In this document: in pieces, positions 1 to 8,296 of the stretch
Layout: each line of letters begins with the position of its first letter
Position numbering within the stretch: position 1 is the stretch's first letter
Assembly (NCBI GenBank): GCA_963643925.1
Contig: CAVINS010000019.1
Coordinates: forward strand, 1 to 49,084
DNA length: 49,084 bases
Direction of reading: 5' to 3'
Source of the DNA: Phocaeicola_A sp963643925
GTDB lineage: Bacteria; Bacteroidota; Bacteroidia; Bacteroidales; Bacteroidaceae
The notes under the pieces: generated by a model
What the model was told of the DNA's origin: nothing
The model's database searches: none
What the model saw: the letters and a program-made list of their open reading frames with translations, nothing else
Program-made: the position numbers and the translations under genes

Positions 1-51
1 AAATTATTGGAAGTAGCTAAAAAGTTAGGATATGACATTACAGCATGTTAA
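1..51 (+). CDS. C-terminal 16 residues of a gene cut by the window edge
   Basis: The first frame is open from base 1 to a TAA at 49-51 and ends in the peptide AKKLGYDITAC. The wording resembles the helix seen in Nif11-like leader peptides (A-K-x-x-G-Y-D-I-T), but sixteen residues are too few to assign. The next gene's ATG at 32 lies inside it, which would give a translationally coupled overlap if both are real. Confidence 0.25.
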   Translation, partial: KLLEVAKKLGYDITAC

Positions 52-667
52 GAGTGTTTGCGGCAAGGCCGTAGGGGACTTGCTGCTTGCCATTTGCCTT
101 GTCGCCTGCTCTGACGGCAACATCGATAAGTTCAAAGAGAAATTTGCTGAGGGCGACCTGTCGGAGGCACAGAAGTATCTGACCAGGATAAGTGACCAAC
201 ACGACGCTGAGCCCTGTGCACTACAACTGATCAAGTCCTACATTGAGGTAGGTTCGGTCGACAAAGCTATATATGTGTACGAAAATATTACGACGTGGCA
301 TAAGGATAGACATGATATGCAATACGAGTCGTATGACAAAAATGTTTGCAAACTATTGCGCAAAGCCCTTATAAAAAATGGTGATTACGAGAAAGCATGG
401 GATTATTATCCTTTGGGTTATGATGATGAAGAAAGTTACGCCAATGCCGACAAACGGTTTCTTTACCTCAGTGACGTAGTGGATGCCATGTGCAACAAGG
501 GCAAGCAGGAGGAGGCTGTTAAGTTCGTAGACAAAAATCTGCGGTGGTTTGCGCGCAATATTGACAATCTGGACAATAAGTATGATTGGCAGATTGAAGA
601 CAAACAGAAATATGGCAGCACGGTTGTGCGCGAAAAATTGCTTGAACAGATAGAAAACTCATACTAA
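32..667 (+). CDS. Unrecognised lipoprotein with TPR-like helical repeats
   Basis: The 211-residue product starts with a lipoprotein-type signal: a weakly basic stretch (K7, K12), a hydrophobic run around residues 17-25, and a lipobox ending at Cys26 (LVAC). The mature part is helical, with pairs of the kind GDLSEAQKYL, GSVDKAIYVYE, GDYEKAWDYY and GKQEEAVKFV. These look like degenerate tetratricopeptide repeats and suggest a protein-binding scaffold tethered to a membrane. A purine-rich AGGA sits almost on the ATG, so the start is not certain. The next lipoprotein starts one base after the stop, so the two are probably cotranscribed. I do not recognise the family. Base composition is AT-richer than the core genes further right, which fits accessory DNA. 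Confidence 0.65.
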   Translation: MTLQHVKSVCGKAVGDLLLAICLVACSDGNIDKFKEKFAEGDLSEAQKYLTRISDQHDAEPCALQLIKSYIEVGSVDKAIYVYENITTWHKDRHDMQYESYDKNVCKLLRKALIKNGDYEKAWDYYPLGYDDEESYANADKRFLYLSDVVDAMCNKGKQEEAVKFVDKNLRWFARNIDNLDNKYDWQIEDKQKYGSTVVREKLLEQIENSY

Positions 668-668
668 C

Positions 669-2009
669 GTGAATATGAACAGACTTTACCGAATCATCTT
701 CATTCTTGCTGTTTCTTTGTCCTTCTGCGCCTGTGGAGGCAAGAAGGGCAACGATGGCAAGATGCCAGAGATGGAGCAACTGAAATATGACAACACCATG
801 AAGCGGATTGATGCTCTTGCAGCTGATGCCGGCGAGGCTCTAGCCTGTGGCAATGAGACTGCATTGGAAAATATCAAGGACGAAGTGGCACACCTTACTT
901 ACGACTTCAGCGATGAGAAGATGAACGATGAGGCAAAGGAGAAATGCCAGGCTCTGAAAGACCGCATCACCGAACTGCGCGACCATCCTGAGAAGATTAT
1001 AAATGCCGCAAACGGCAGTGGTAAGGTTAAAGGTGAGGCGTCAAAGGGACACACTCTCATATCGAACAAGTACATGAAGGTGGCTGGTTCCGAGCGCATA
1101 GCCTATTCTCTGTATGCTGGTGACAAGTTGACCTTCAAATTGGATTGCCCAGGCAGTGATGGACAGGGCAATGCCACTGTATCAGTCTACGACATCGACC
1201 GCAAGAAGTGCATGCGTCAATGGACTGTGTATGGTGCGATGACAGACACCGTCAGCATTGCCAACGACGGCATTTACATGATGGAGATAACTACAGCCTG
1301 CAATGAGACGAAGATAAACGTCGGCGTAACCTATACGGGAATGACACAAGGCAATCGCCGACGTGCCCAGGAGCATATGGAGGACTGCAAGAAGGGTGAT
1401 TTCCTTGCACGGCAGATGGAGTCGGTTACAGCACGGAGCGTGTTCAATGAACCGAAGAAGGTGGGGCTGCGATCCAATATAAAGGCATATTTCTCTGGCA
1501 AGTCGCGTGTGGTGATACCGGTGACGCTCCCCACAGACTGCGATGCAGTGCTTTATTCTCTACGCATATCCACTAACGAACAGACAGTGGGCAACGATGG
1601 CAGGTTTGCTACCAACGTCAACACGGCGGCATCGAAGATAAAACTCTTCGGTCACGAAGTCTACGAACGTCAATCCATCAGCAGTAGTCTTATCAACCGC
1701 CTGCTTTTCGACACTCGCCCACCACGTGACGAGGATGCTTACTGTAACATGTACGTGATGACTAGCGCAGCAGAAGCCCGAAAGTTCCAAGATTCGGATG
1801 CGGCGGAGAAGAAAACCTACAAATATGATGTTGACCAGTCTCAGATGGGCACTCAGTCGTGCAACGGCCAAATGCTACCTAACGGCCACAAGACTATCTA
1901 CATCGGTTTCGAGAACGAACGTATGCGCTACGACAACTATATCTGGTTGGAACTCGCTGCGTTGACGCACACCACGAAGTACGTACGGCCGGCGTATATG
2001 GCCCAGTAG
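669..2009 (+). CDS. Unrecognised lipoprotein, helical N-terminus and beta-rich C-terminus
   Basis: The product is 446 residues from GTG at 669, or 444 from the ATG at 675. The N-terminus (MNRLYRIIFILAVSLSFCACGG) is a signal peptide with a lipobox-like end at Cys22, so the protein is probably a lipid-anchored envelope protein. Residues about 35-115 are charged and helical. From about 120 on the sequence alternates short hydrophobic strands and turns (for example the segment with YSLYAGDKLTFKLDC), as in beta-sandwich adhesion or carbohydrate-binding modules. No catalytic motif is evident. It follows the upstream lipoprotein after one base, implying one operon and perhaps a shared envelope complex. 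I do not recognise the family. Confidence 0.7.
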   Translation: MNMNRLYRIIFILAVSLSFCACGGKKGNDGKMPEMEQLKYDNTMKRIDALAADAGEALACGNETALENIKDEVAHLTYDFSDEKMNDEAKEKCQALKDRITELRDHPEKIINAANGSGKVKGEASKGHTLISNKYMKVAGSERIAYSLYAGDKLTFKLDCPGSDGQGNATVSVYDIDRKKCMRQWTVYGAMTDTVSIANDGIYMMEITTACNETKINVGVTYTGMTQGNRRRAQEHMEDCKKGDFLARQMESVTARSVFNEPKKVGLRSNIKAYFSGKSRVVIPVTLPTDCDAVLYSLRISTNEQTVGNDGRFATNVNTAASKIKLFGHEVYERQSISSSLINRLLFDTRPPRDEDAYCNMYVMTSAAEARKFQDSDAAEKKTYKYDVDQSQMGTQSCNGQMLPNGHKTIYIGFENERMRYDNYIWLELAALTHTTKYVRPAYMAQ

Positions 2010-2033
2010 ATTACCATTGATGACAGAAAGGAA

Positions 2034-2195
2034 ATGAGTAAAATTCCTGGATTTACATTTTCATGGAAGCGAGCCGTAGGCATTACGAAGGCGAAGCAAA
2101 AGGTAGCCCGAAAGACGGGTATCCCAACCACCAAGCAAGGCATTGAACGCAAAGTGGGCAGTGCCATCCTCAAAGTGATATTCAAGGTCAAGTAA
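2034..2195 (+). CDS. 53-residue very basic small protein
   Basis: ATG at 2034 follows an AGAAAGGAA ribosome-site-like stretch and opens a 53-codon frame ending TAA at 2193-2195. The product begins MSKIPGFTFSWKRAVG and ends IFKVK. It has about a dozen Lys and Arg residues and almost no acidic ones, so it probably binds nucleic acid or another acidic partner. From memory, similar small S-W-K-R-A-[VL]-G-I proteins occur in Bacteroidales accessory DNA, without an assigned function. It starts 24 bases after the second lipoprotein and could be the last gene of that operon. Confidence 0.5.
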   Translation: MSKIPGFTFSWKRAVGITKAKQKVARKTGIPTTKQGIERKVGSAILKVIFKVK

Positions 2196-2307
2196 CGCAT
2201 CTTGGAAGGAACTGAATGAGGAAGTCGGCTTCGATAGCTTTTATTCTGCGTTTCAGTTGGCATTCGCGCAAGAGAAGAGGTTTACCTTGCGAAGCTTGAA
2301 TCAGTAG
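2179..2307 (+). pseudogene. Orphan C-terminal reading frame, probable gene remnant
   Basis: After the basic protein, a different frame reads like genuine protein from about 2203: WKELNEEVGFDSFYSAF, then QLAFAQEKRFTLRSLNQ and a TAG at 2305-2307. The frame has no good start codon, and its upstream in-frame stop is at 2176-2178. It looks like the tail of a gene whose front has been lost or moved into another frame. Its last bases overlap the 3' end of the ATPase gene on the other strand. The family is unknown. Confidence 0.3.
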
Positions 2308-3473
2308 TTGAATCCGAACGTCCAAAGAGGGAGGATGTTGCCGAAGCCTGTCTCGATGTCATCCTTCGCTACATACCCCTCGGTGGCTCCTTCCAACTGC
2401 TTCTGACCTTTATTCTTCCCTCCGATTTCAAAGGTCTTGCCTTCTATAAGGAAGTCGGAAACAGGGGAGTTCGTCACGGTATGGTTCAGTCGCATCTGAT
2501 TGAAGAAGAATGTCTCTCTGATGTTGCCAATCTCGGGCGTGTCGGAGGAGAGCGCAAAAGCCAAGTTAGTGTTGTCGAGATAAAGCTTGTCTACCTTGCC
2601 AAGGCTGCGGACTCCTTTGGTTGCTTCGCGAAGGATGGCTATAAGTCCGGCTCGATTCATGAGGTCGAGGTAGTCGGGCAAATTGTTGCGGTCTACCTTG
2701 ATGCTGGTTGCAATCGTTGTCATGTTGGGTTTGAAAGGCACATTGTCTGCCACTACTTGCATCAACTCTTTCAATTTGCGTGAAACGGTCACAGAGTAGT
2801 TGGCATATTGTGGAATGTCAGCTTCCAAGACCATGCTTACCATTTGGTTTAGTCGCATGCCGAACCCCATCTCTTTGTAGAACGGATAATATCCGTGTTG
2901 CAGATAATCGGCAAAGAGGGGTAGAGGATGACCGATGACGCTGAGTACGTCAACTTTACCCGATAGTATTTGTTCGAGGGAATAGACGGGCAAGTCGCAT
3001 CCCAACTCCATATTGAGGAATTCTCTGAACGACAACCCCTGCATGGAGTAGACAAGGGCTCGACGACTTAGGTCGGACGAACCTTTGTAAATGTCGAGCA
3101 CTGAAGAGCCTGTAAATACCACGTGCAGGTCGGGAAGATTGTCGTATATCATCTTCAGTTCCGTGGCCCAGCCTTTGTATTTGTGGACTTCGTCAATGAA
3201 AAGATGTTTTCCTCCGAACTGGGCAAACTGAAAGGCCGTGTCGAACAGGGTATGTGAGGCAAAATAGACAGATTCGGCACTCACGTAGAGCGTGTCGTCG
3301 GTACTGAGGTTTAACTAAATGTACTGCAACAACAGGGTCGTCTTGCCCACGCCTCGCGGCCCGACGAGCGCAGTCATCCGATTCTCCCAAGGAAGGATGT
3401 GGTACATGTATCTCTGAAATCTCGTATCAGTACGCATGACAAGTGTGTCCGACAGTTGCTTTAGTAGCCGCAT
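2301..3473 (-). pseudogene. AAA ATPase with DUF4143-type C-terminus, interrupted by an in-frame amber codon
   Basis: Read from the ATG at 3473, the frame gives an N-terminal AAA_14-type ATPase with Walker A GPRGVGKTT at residues 38-46. It then hits TAG at codon 53 (3315-3317) and continues in the same frame as the expected family sequence: Walker B HLFIDEVHKY, the sensor-like VVFTGSS, and a DUF4143-like C-terminal region ending FGFNY. Full length would be about 390 residues, normal for the family. The stop replaces a codon where homologs, as I remember them, often carry Lys, so one AAG to TAG change would explain it. Members of this family are common, poorly understood Bacteroidales ATPases. 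A GTG at 3284 could restart translation, but that product would lack Walker A. The gene is either recently inactivated or needs stop suppression. Confidence 0.8.
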
Positions 3474-3501
3474 AATGGTCTATACTTTGATTATCCAACT
3501 G

Positions 3502-3509
3502 CAAATATA
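3502..3509 (-). promoter_or_regulatory. Promoter -7 element (TATATTTG) for the AAA ATPase gene
   Basis: On the minus strand TATATTTG matches the Bacteroidetes TAnnTTTG -7 element. It lies about 30 bases upstream of the ATG at 3473. A TTG about 23 bases further upstream lies inside the palindrome and could serve as the -33 element. Confidence 0.55.
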
Positions 3510-3513
3510 GCGG

Positions 3514-3537
3514 ATTTGCGGTAAATTTACCGCAAAT
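3514..3537. promoter_or_regulatory. Perfect 24-bp palindrome, candidate operator
   Basis: The 24 bases are their own reverse complement; the left arm is ATTTGCGGTAAA and the right arm mirrors it. The palindrome lies directly upstream of the -7 element and covers the likely -33 region of the ATPase promoter. That is the position expected for a dimeric repressor or for autoregulation. It has no G/C-rich stem with a T-tract, so it is not a standard terminator. Confidence 0.6.
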
Positions 3538-3640
3538 TTGATGTGGCTTGTTGGGATAAACCAATCAATCTGATGCCGTACTGTGGTCTGCCGGCCTTCA
3601 AGGGCCATGGGGAGGACTCTCGATAGACGTTCGAGGTCGT

Positions 3641-4849
3641 TTATGCGGTAATCCAAATCTTCTTCAGCTGTCGGCGGATGACGATGATGTTGATGAGGGT
3701 TGTCAGCACAAAATAGACTAGGGCTGTGACGTAGATACACAGAACGGACGCTCCACCGATACCGATTTCCTCCATATAGGTGAGCCATACGGAGCGGGCG
3801 GCTAGGGAGAGGACTATGGCTACGAGGGTAATCATCACGTTGAGCGTGAGGATGATGCGTTCGTAGTAGCGACCTACCTCACGAGGGGAATAGCCCAAGA
3901 GGACCAAGTGGTTGATGGTCGTCTGACTCTTCTGCAAGAGAAGGAATATGCTCAGCGTCAGGATGAAGGTGGCCAGGGCACAAATCAGCAGGCCGTTGAT
4001 GGTGACGATGGCGGACGAGAGGCTGAGGAACTTCGAGATGTTACCCGTCTCGGCCTTGTCGCCGGCAATCTCTATCCCGGACTCAGACAGATAAGTGTTC
4101 ATGGCCTCGGCATTGAGCCGGTCAATCTCCACGATGAGGCGCGAAGGTTTGCCATCGGGTGCGTCCGCGGCATAGCGCCGGTTGGCCCAGTCCATGAAAC
4201 TTTGCGGCACGGCAATGGTGTTAAGCCGGGACGAGAACCCGACGATGGAGGCCTCGAAGTGGTCTGTCAGATTGTCCTTGCCCATCAATTGCACGTTCAA
4301 AGGGACGGAGCTGACAAACTCCTCGCTAATCTGCGGCAAGCCTTGTGGAATGGCAAATCCGAAGTTGTACAGCGTGAGGTAATCCTTACTTATAATAATA
4401 GGTATAGTGCGGTTCTGCGGTGTGAAGTTCCATCCTTTGGGTTTCACGTCGAAGAACTCGTCCGGCACAGACTCCACGAATAGGTAGGTCGACAGGCATT
4501 TCGTGCCGAGCTCCAACGACCCCCGGATGTTGAACTGAGAAGAGGTGAACCTGCCAATCTTCTTCACCCATGGCTGTTGCTGCAGGGTCTGAATTTCCTC
4601 CTCGTCGAACGTGATGGGAGTGAACCCTATCCCGCTGACTCGCTTGGAAATCACCACATAGTCCTTGGACAGAAAGTCATCCTCGCCATCGTCGGAGTGG
4701 CGGCTGTCGGCATAGAACATGATGCCGGTCATGATGATGGCGAAGCCGATGACGTTCGCCAGGGTGTAGCCCAGCAACTGTCCTTTCGACAGCTTCTTTT
4801 TCAAGAGGGTCCATACGAGGTCCTGTCCGGTGACGTGGAGTGATTTCAT
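3641..4849 (-). CDS. ABC transporter permease, FtsX/MacB-like
   Basis: The 402-residue inner-membrane protein has the four-helix plan of the FtsX/MacB/LolC superfamily. One N-terminal segment lies at about 26-47 (LGYTLANVIGFAIIMTGIMF), a periplasmic domain of roughly 220 residues follows, and three segments lie near 278-305, 325-348 and 362-388. The cytoplasmic-side helix carries the family-like motif LVLLGYSPREVGRYY. Proteins of this type usually use ATP hydrolysis to move lipoproteins or peptides in the envelope, or to control cell-wall enzymes, and do not act as classic pumps. Its ATG overlaps the ATPase stop by four bases, so the two proteins are almost certainly partners. The lipoprotein gene upstream is likely part of the same operon. 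Substrate unknown. Confidence 0.85.
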   Translation of the reverse strand: MKSLHVTGQDLVWTLLKKKLSKGQLLGYTLANVIGFAIIMTGIMFYADSRHSDDGEDDFLSKDYVVISKRVSGIGFTPITFDEEEIQTLQQQPWVKKIGRFTSSQFNIRGSLELGTKCLSTYLFVESVPDEFFDVKPKGWNFTPQNRTIPIIISKDYLTLYNFGFAIPQGLPQISEEFVSSVPLNVQLMGKDNLTDHFEASIVGFSSRLNTIAVPQSFMDWANRRYAADAPDGKPSRLIVEIDRLNAEAMNTYLSESGIEIAGDKAETGNISKFLSLSSAIVTINGLLICALATFILTLSIFLLLQKSQTTINHLVLLGYSPREVGRYYERIILTLNVMITLVAIVLSLAARSVWLTYMEEIGIGGASVLCIYVTALVYFVLTTLINIIVIRRQLKKIWITA

Positions 4850-5520
4850 AAGGATATAAAACTGGCGTTGTTCAATAATAAATGGTTGCCCACGGAGGTG
4901 GTGACGATGGCAGCTCCCTGTCGGGCGGCTTCTTCTTCGATGATGGAGGCTGCCAGGGCGTTGTTCTTCTCATCGAGGTGACTGACAGGCTCGTCGAGGA
5001 AGATGAAGTCGAACGGCTGGCAGATGGAGCGTACCACTGCCACACGTTGTTGCTGGCCGATACTGAGCTTGCCAGCTACCGTGTCCTTCTTCTCGGCGAT
5101 GCCCAATCGCGAGAGTAAATCCTCGATGTCGGATGGGGTCTTGTAGCCCGTCCGTTGGTTCTTCAGCTGGATATTCTGCAGGACGGTGAGCTCGGGGAAG
5201 AGACGCATCTCTTGGGGTAGGAGAGCGATGTGCCGTGTCCGCACGTCGCACCATTGGCGGATGCTGAACAATCGCACATCGGTGTTGTCGAAGCAGAGCG
5301 TGCCTTGGTAGTCCACCCGGTTGCCATAGATGAAACTCAGCAGCGAGGACTTCCCTCCTCCCGATTCCGCATGCACGCAGTACTTCTCACCGCGACGGAA
5401 CACGAACGAATCCCGGTTCCAAATCTCCGATGACTGAATCCGTTGCGACTCCTCCATGCCCCTGAACACTAGGGGCAGGAGGTGCTGCAACGAAATATTC
5501 TCGATGGTTGTGAAGTCCAT
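4846..5520 (-). CDS. ABC transporter ATP-binding subunit with atypical motifs
   Basis: The 224-residue ATPase has Walker A ESGGGKSSL near residues 53-61, a Q-loop (LLPQEMRLFPELT), Walker B FIFLDEP and a D-loop SHLDEKN. Two conserved places deviate. The signature reads LSIGQQQR where LSGGQQQR is usual. The H-loop region reads AIVTTSVGNH, with no His at the usual switch position. The catalytic Glu after Walker B is kept. Such deviations can mean slow or regulatory hydrolysis. The gene sits between a lipoprotein gene (34 bases upstream) and the permease (four-base overlap), forming one transcription unit on the minus strand. Confidence 0.85.
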   Translation of the reverse strand: MDFTTIENISLQHLLPLVFRGMEESQRIQSSEIWNRDSFVFRRGEKYCVHAESGGGKSSLLSFIYGNRVDYQGTLCFDNTDVRLFSIRQWCDVRTRHIALLPQEMRLFPELTVLQNIQLKNQRTGYKTPSDIEDLLSRLGIAEKKDTVAGKLSIGQQQRVAVVRSICQPFDFIFLDEPVSHLDEKNNALAASIIEEEAARQGAAIVTTSVGNHLLLNNASFISL

Positions 5521-5554
5521 AAACCTCTCTCCGTTACCAGTTCTCTGATTGCGC

Positions 5555-7198
5555 TTATTCCGAGAAGGTCATCTCTGGGTCAATCTCCTCGTCCTCGTCG
5601 TAGTGAGACGCGATGGAATTTTCCGAGGCGCATTCGCTCCAACGTTTCTCAACTGTCCCATTCATGCTTGCCTGTATGATGGAGTTGGCAATGGTGCCGA
5701 CGATTCCGTAGGTGCTGGGCGCACCGATGGTCTCGATGGTGAGTGTGCTTTCATAGGGTTGTGCCGTCGTCTGTCCACTCACAATCAGTCCGTAGTCGAT
5801 GCCCAGGTCGGTCATCATCTTGTCGCCCTTGTCGAATGCCAGCGCGAAGACACTCTGATAGCTGCAGAAGTCCACACTCTTGATGCTGAAATTGTCTGAG
5901 CTCTGGCTGATGGGGTGGTTGGACAGGACGAGGAGGTTGTTGTGGGTTTCCGCATAGAAAATCACGTCCTTGTAGGGGTTGGGCACTGTTATTGTGATAC
6001 CGTTGTCCTTCTTCTCCACTTGCACGCCAGCCTGCTCCGCGAAGCTTGCCAGATCGTTCACAATGCCCTGTGCCATCCCCTCTTTCGTCTCGAGTAGCAG
6101 AGTCATATGCAGTGGATCTAGTCCGGCGGTGCCCTGCGAGATGTCGTAGATGGATTGCATTCCATCCTCCAGACCGAGGCCGAAGGCCATTGTACCGTCC
6201 AGTTTCTCCATATAGCTCTTCATGATGGCCAGAATGCCTTTCTGTGAAGCGGGCAGGTCTTTCGTATTGCTTAACGTCTCGAAGTATTTGTCCCAGTCGA
6301 CATCCTTCATGCACGAGGCGGCTACCAGACACTCTTTCGGGTCCAGAAAAGTGAGCGCCTCTTTATCGATCTTGGCTTTCGTGTCGAAGCTGAGGCCAAA
6401 GTCTGTCGCCTTCTTTTGGTTGCCGTCCTCGTTGAACAGTGCGCAGTTCACGATGCATTTATTTCCCTGCAAGTCGCTTTTTATACAGATTTGGCCTGAG
6501 TAGATGTCCCACACGAATGCGGGGATTCCACTGTTCGACAGTTTCTCCTTGAATTCTTCCGGTATCTGGAAAATCATGCCCATGGCATTGCTGTCCTGTA
6601 TGTAGTCAGCGGCTTTCGTCTTGGACATGGGCGACTCTTTGGCGCCGGCTATTATCTGCTCCAACTCTTTCTGTGCGTCGGCTGGACTGCTTTTGTGAGT
6701 ATTGTCTGCCCAGTAGGCATAGTCGCCGCGGATGACAGCACAAGAGTAGCCTTCCGAATCTTCGCTCGCTTCCACTGTGTAGAACGAAGCGTCGTCCTCG
6801 TCGCCTGTCTTCGTGTAGCCAAACTCCTCGAGAGCCCTGGTGAAGGCAGCCTTGTCTTTCAGAGAGAAGAGTAAAATGCCGTAGTTCTTGCGGATATCTA
6901 CCATGACGGCGCACACCTCAGGGTCTATCTGCGTCTTCTCCAATATGTCGTTGACCTCCTCCTGTTCCCCGGCCATGGGGCTCAGGTAGTCTGGGAAGTT
7001 CACCTGTGAATTCACAAGCGTTCCGCCGGCCGACTCCATTATTTGCTTGAGGTTTCCGATGAGGACTAAGTCGCTACTCTCCGGGATTTGCTCCAACATC
7101 GCTTCCATCTTCGTCTTCTGCGAGCAGGACGAGAGGAAAATCACACACGCAAGGACGATGCACTGCATCGCCAAACTGAAAGGATTACTCTTTTTCAT
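5555..7198 (-). CDS. Lipoprotein of about 547 residues, possibly DUF4836-like
   Basis: I chose the ATG at 7198 because it begins a clean lipoprotein signal: MKKSNPFSLA, a hydrophobic core, and the lipobox LSSC at about residue 23. The open frame extends 72 codons further but crosses the promoter. The mature protein starts with an EQIPESSDLVLIGNLKQI segment, resembling the opening of Bacteroidales DUF4836 lipoproteins as I remember them. It consists of several mixed alpha/beta repeats with recurring phrases such as MAFGLGLEDGM. The C-terminus is very acidic (YDEDEEIDPEMTFSE). The product is probably a periplasmic or surface protein working with the downstream ABC pair. No enzyme motif seen. 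The family call is tentative; gene reality is well supported. Confidence 0.75.
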   Translation of the reverse strand: MKKSNPFSLAMQCIVLACVIFLSSCSQKTKMEAMLEQIPESSDLVLIGNLKQIMESAGGTLVNSQVNFPDYLSPMAGEQEEVNDILEKTQIDPEVCAVMVDIRKNYGILLFSLKDKAAFTRALEEFGYTKTGDEDDASFYTVEASEDSEGYSCAVIRGDYAYWADNTHKSSPADAQKELEQIIAGAKESPMSKTKAADYIQDSNAMGMIFQIPEEFKEKLSNSGIPAFVWDIYSGQICIKSDLQGNKCIVNCALFNEDGNQKKATDFGLSFDTKAKIDKEALTFLDPKECLVAASCMKDVDWDKYFETLSNTKDLPASQKGILAIMKSYMEKLDGTMAFGLGLEDGMQSIYDISQGTAGLDPLHMTLLLETKEGMAQGIVNDLASFAEQAGVQVEKKDNGITITVPNPYKDVIFYAETHNNLLVLSNHPISQSSDNFSIKSVDFCSYQSVFALAFDKGDKMMTDLGIDYGLIVSGQTTAQPYESTLTIETIGAPSTYGIVGTIANSIIQASMNGTVEKRWSECASENSIASHYDEDEEIDPEMTFSE

Positions 7199-7232
7199 TC
7201 TGTTATCTGTTTCTTGTATGAAATGTAGAACA

Positions 7233-7240
7233 CAAAGATA
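7233..7240 (-). promoter_or_regulatory. Promoter -7 element (TATCTTTG) for the lipoprotein-ABC operon
   Basis: The minus-strand TATCTTTG lies 35 bases upstream of the lipoprotein ATG at 7198. It is divergent from the panB promoter in the same 171-base spacer. A short inverted repeat (CCCGCT, TT, AGCGGG) at 7261-7274 lies between the two promoters. Confidence 0.55.
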
Positions 7241-7334
7241 GAGCTTTATTTCCATATCCACCCGCTTTAGCGGGAACAAAAGTGCTACGGAGACCAAAAA
7301 CAGAGGTTCTTTTTCGTTATTTGCCAAAAAGAGG

Positions 7335-7342
7335 TAACTTTG
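7335..7342 (+). promoter_or_regulatory. Promoter -7 element (TAACTTTG) for panB
   Basis: TAACTTTG lies 27 bases upstream of the panB ATG at 7370. Transcription would start about at 7348-7352, which rules out the longer frame beginning with TTG at 7340. Confidence 0.6.
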
Positions 7343-7369
7343 CAGCCGAAAAATCAAATACTGAATAGA

Positions 7370-8191
7370 ATGGCTGGATACATTACCGATGACACTCGTA
7401 AAGTGACGACTCATCGTTTGTTTGAAATGAAACAGCGTGGCGAGAAGATTTCCATGCTTACCTCATACGACTACACTACCGCGCAGATTGTCGACGGAGC
7501 TGGAGTGGACGTGATTCTTGTGGGCGACTCCGCCTCCAACGTGATGGCCGGCAACGTGACCACACTACCTATTACACTGGACCAGATGATTTACCACGGC
7601 AAGTCTGTGGTTCGTGGTGTCAAGCGTGCACTTGTCATCGTGGATATGCCTTTTGGTTCTTACCAAGGCAACGAGCTCGAGGGACTGGCATCTGCCATCC
7701 GCATCATGAAGGAGAGCCATGCAGATGCGCTGAAACTGGAAGGTGGCGAAGAAGTCATCGACACAGTGAAACGCATCATCTCTGCCGGTATTCCTGTGAT
7801 GGGACATTTGGGCCTGATGCCGCAGTCCATCAATAAATATGGTACCTACACTGTACGTGCCAAGGACGAGGAAGAGGCTGAGAAACTGGTTCGTGACGCC
7901 CATCTGCTCGAGGAGGCCGGTTGCTTCGGATTGGTGCTGGAGAAGATCCCTGCCGCCCTTGCCGAGCGTGTGGCCAAGGAATTGCACATCCCCGTAATCG
8001 GTATCGGCGCTGGCGGTGGTGTGGATGGTCAAGTGCTCGTAATTGCTGACATGCTGGGAATGACCAAAGGTTTCAGTCCCCGCTTCCTACGTCGCTATGC
8101 TGACCTCAACGAGGTGATGACAAACGCCATCGGTCAGTATGTGAGCGACGTGAAGAGTTGCGACTTCCCCTCTAAAGAAGAACAATACTAA
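7370..8191 (+). CDS. panB: 3-methyl-2-oxobutanoate hydroxymethyltransferase
   Basis: PanB transfers a hydroxymethyl group from 5,10-methylene-tetrahydrofolate to alpha-ketoisovalerate, giving ketopantoate, the first committed step to pantothenate and CoA. The 273-residue product has the usual length and the metal and substrate motifs in order: MLTSYDYTTAQ, VGDSASNVMAG, VDMPFGSYQ, KLEGGEE, MGHLGLMPQS, LEKIPAALA and IGIGAGGGVDGQVL. The ATG at 7370 fits both family length and promoter position. The second half of CoA synthesis is also represented in this window by coaBC near 32 kb, in a separate operon. Confidence 0.97.
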   Translation: MAGYITDDTRKVTTHRLFEMKQRGEKISMLTSYDYTTAQIVDGAGVDVILVGDSASNVMAGNVTTLPITLDQMIYHGKSVVRGVKRALVIVDMPFGSYQGNELEGLASAIRIMKESHADALKLEGGEEVIDTVKRIISAGIPVMGHLGLMPQSINKYGTYTVRAKDEEEAEKLVRDAHLLEEAGCFGLVLEKIPAALAERVAKELHIPVIGIGAGGGVDGQVLVIADMLGMTKGFSPRFLRRYADLNEVMTNAIGQYVSDVKSCDFPSKEEQY

Positions 8192-8296
8192 TATTATACA
8201 TATATATAATAAGGTATAAAGGTCTGTCTCGGTGAAACGTGGTTGTCTGTAAGGTCGACCCGAAGCCGTTTGAGGCAAACCTTTAAAGGAGAACAG

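Noticed and set aside
3909..4483. 191-codon plus-strand frame opposite the ABC permease
   Set aside because: The permease frame has clear membrane segments and a four-base coupling to the ATPase; the opposite frame is a Gly/Arg/Gln-rich shadow.
7340..7369. Longer panB start at TTG 7340
   Set aside because: The promoter -7 element covers this codon, so it would not be in the transcript; the ATG at 7370 gives normal length.
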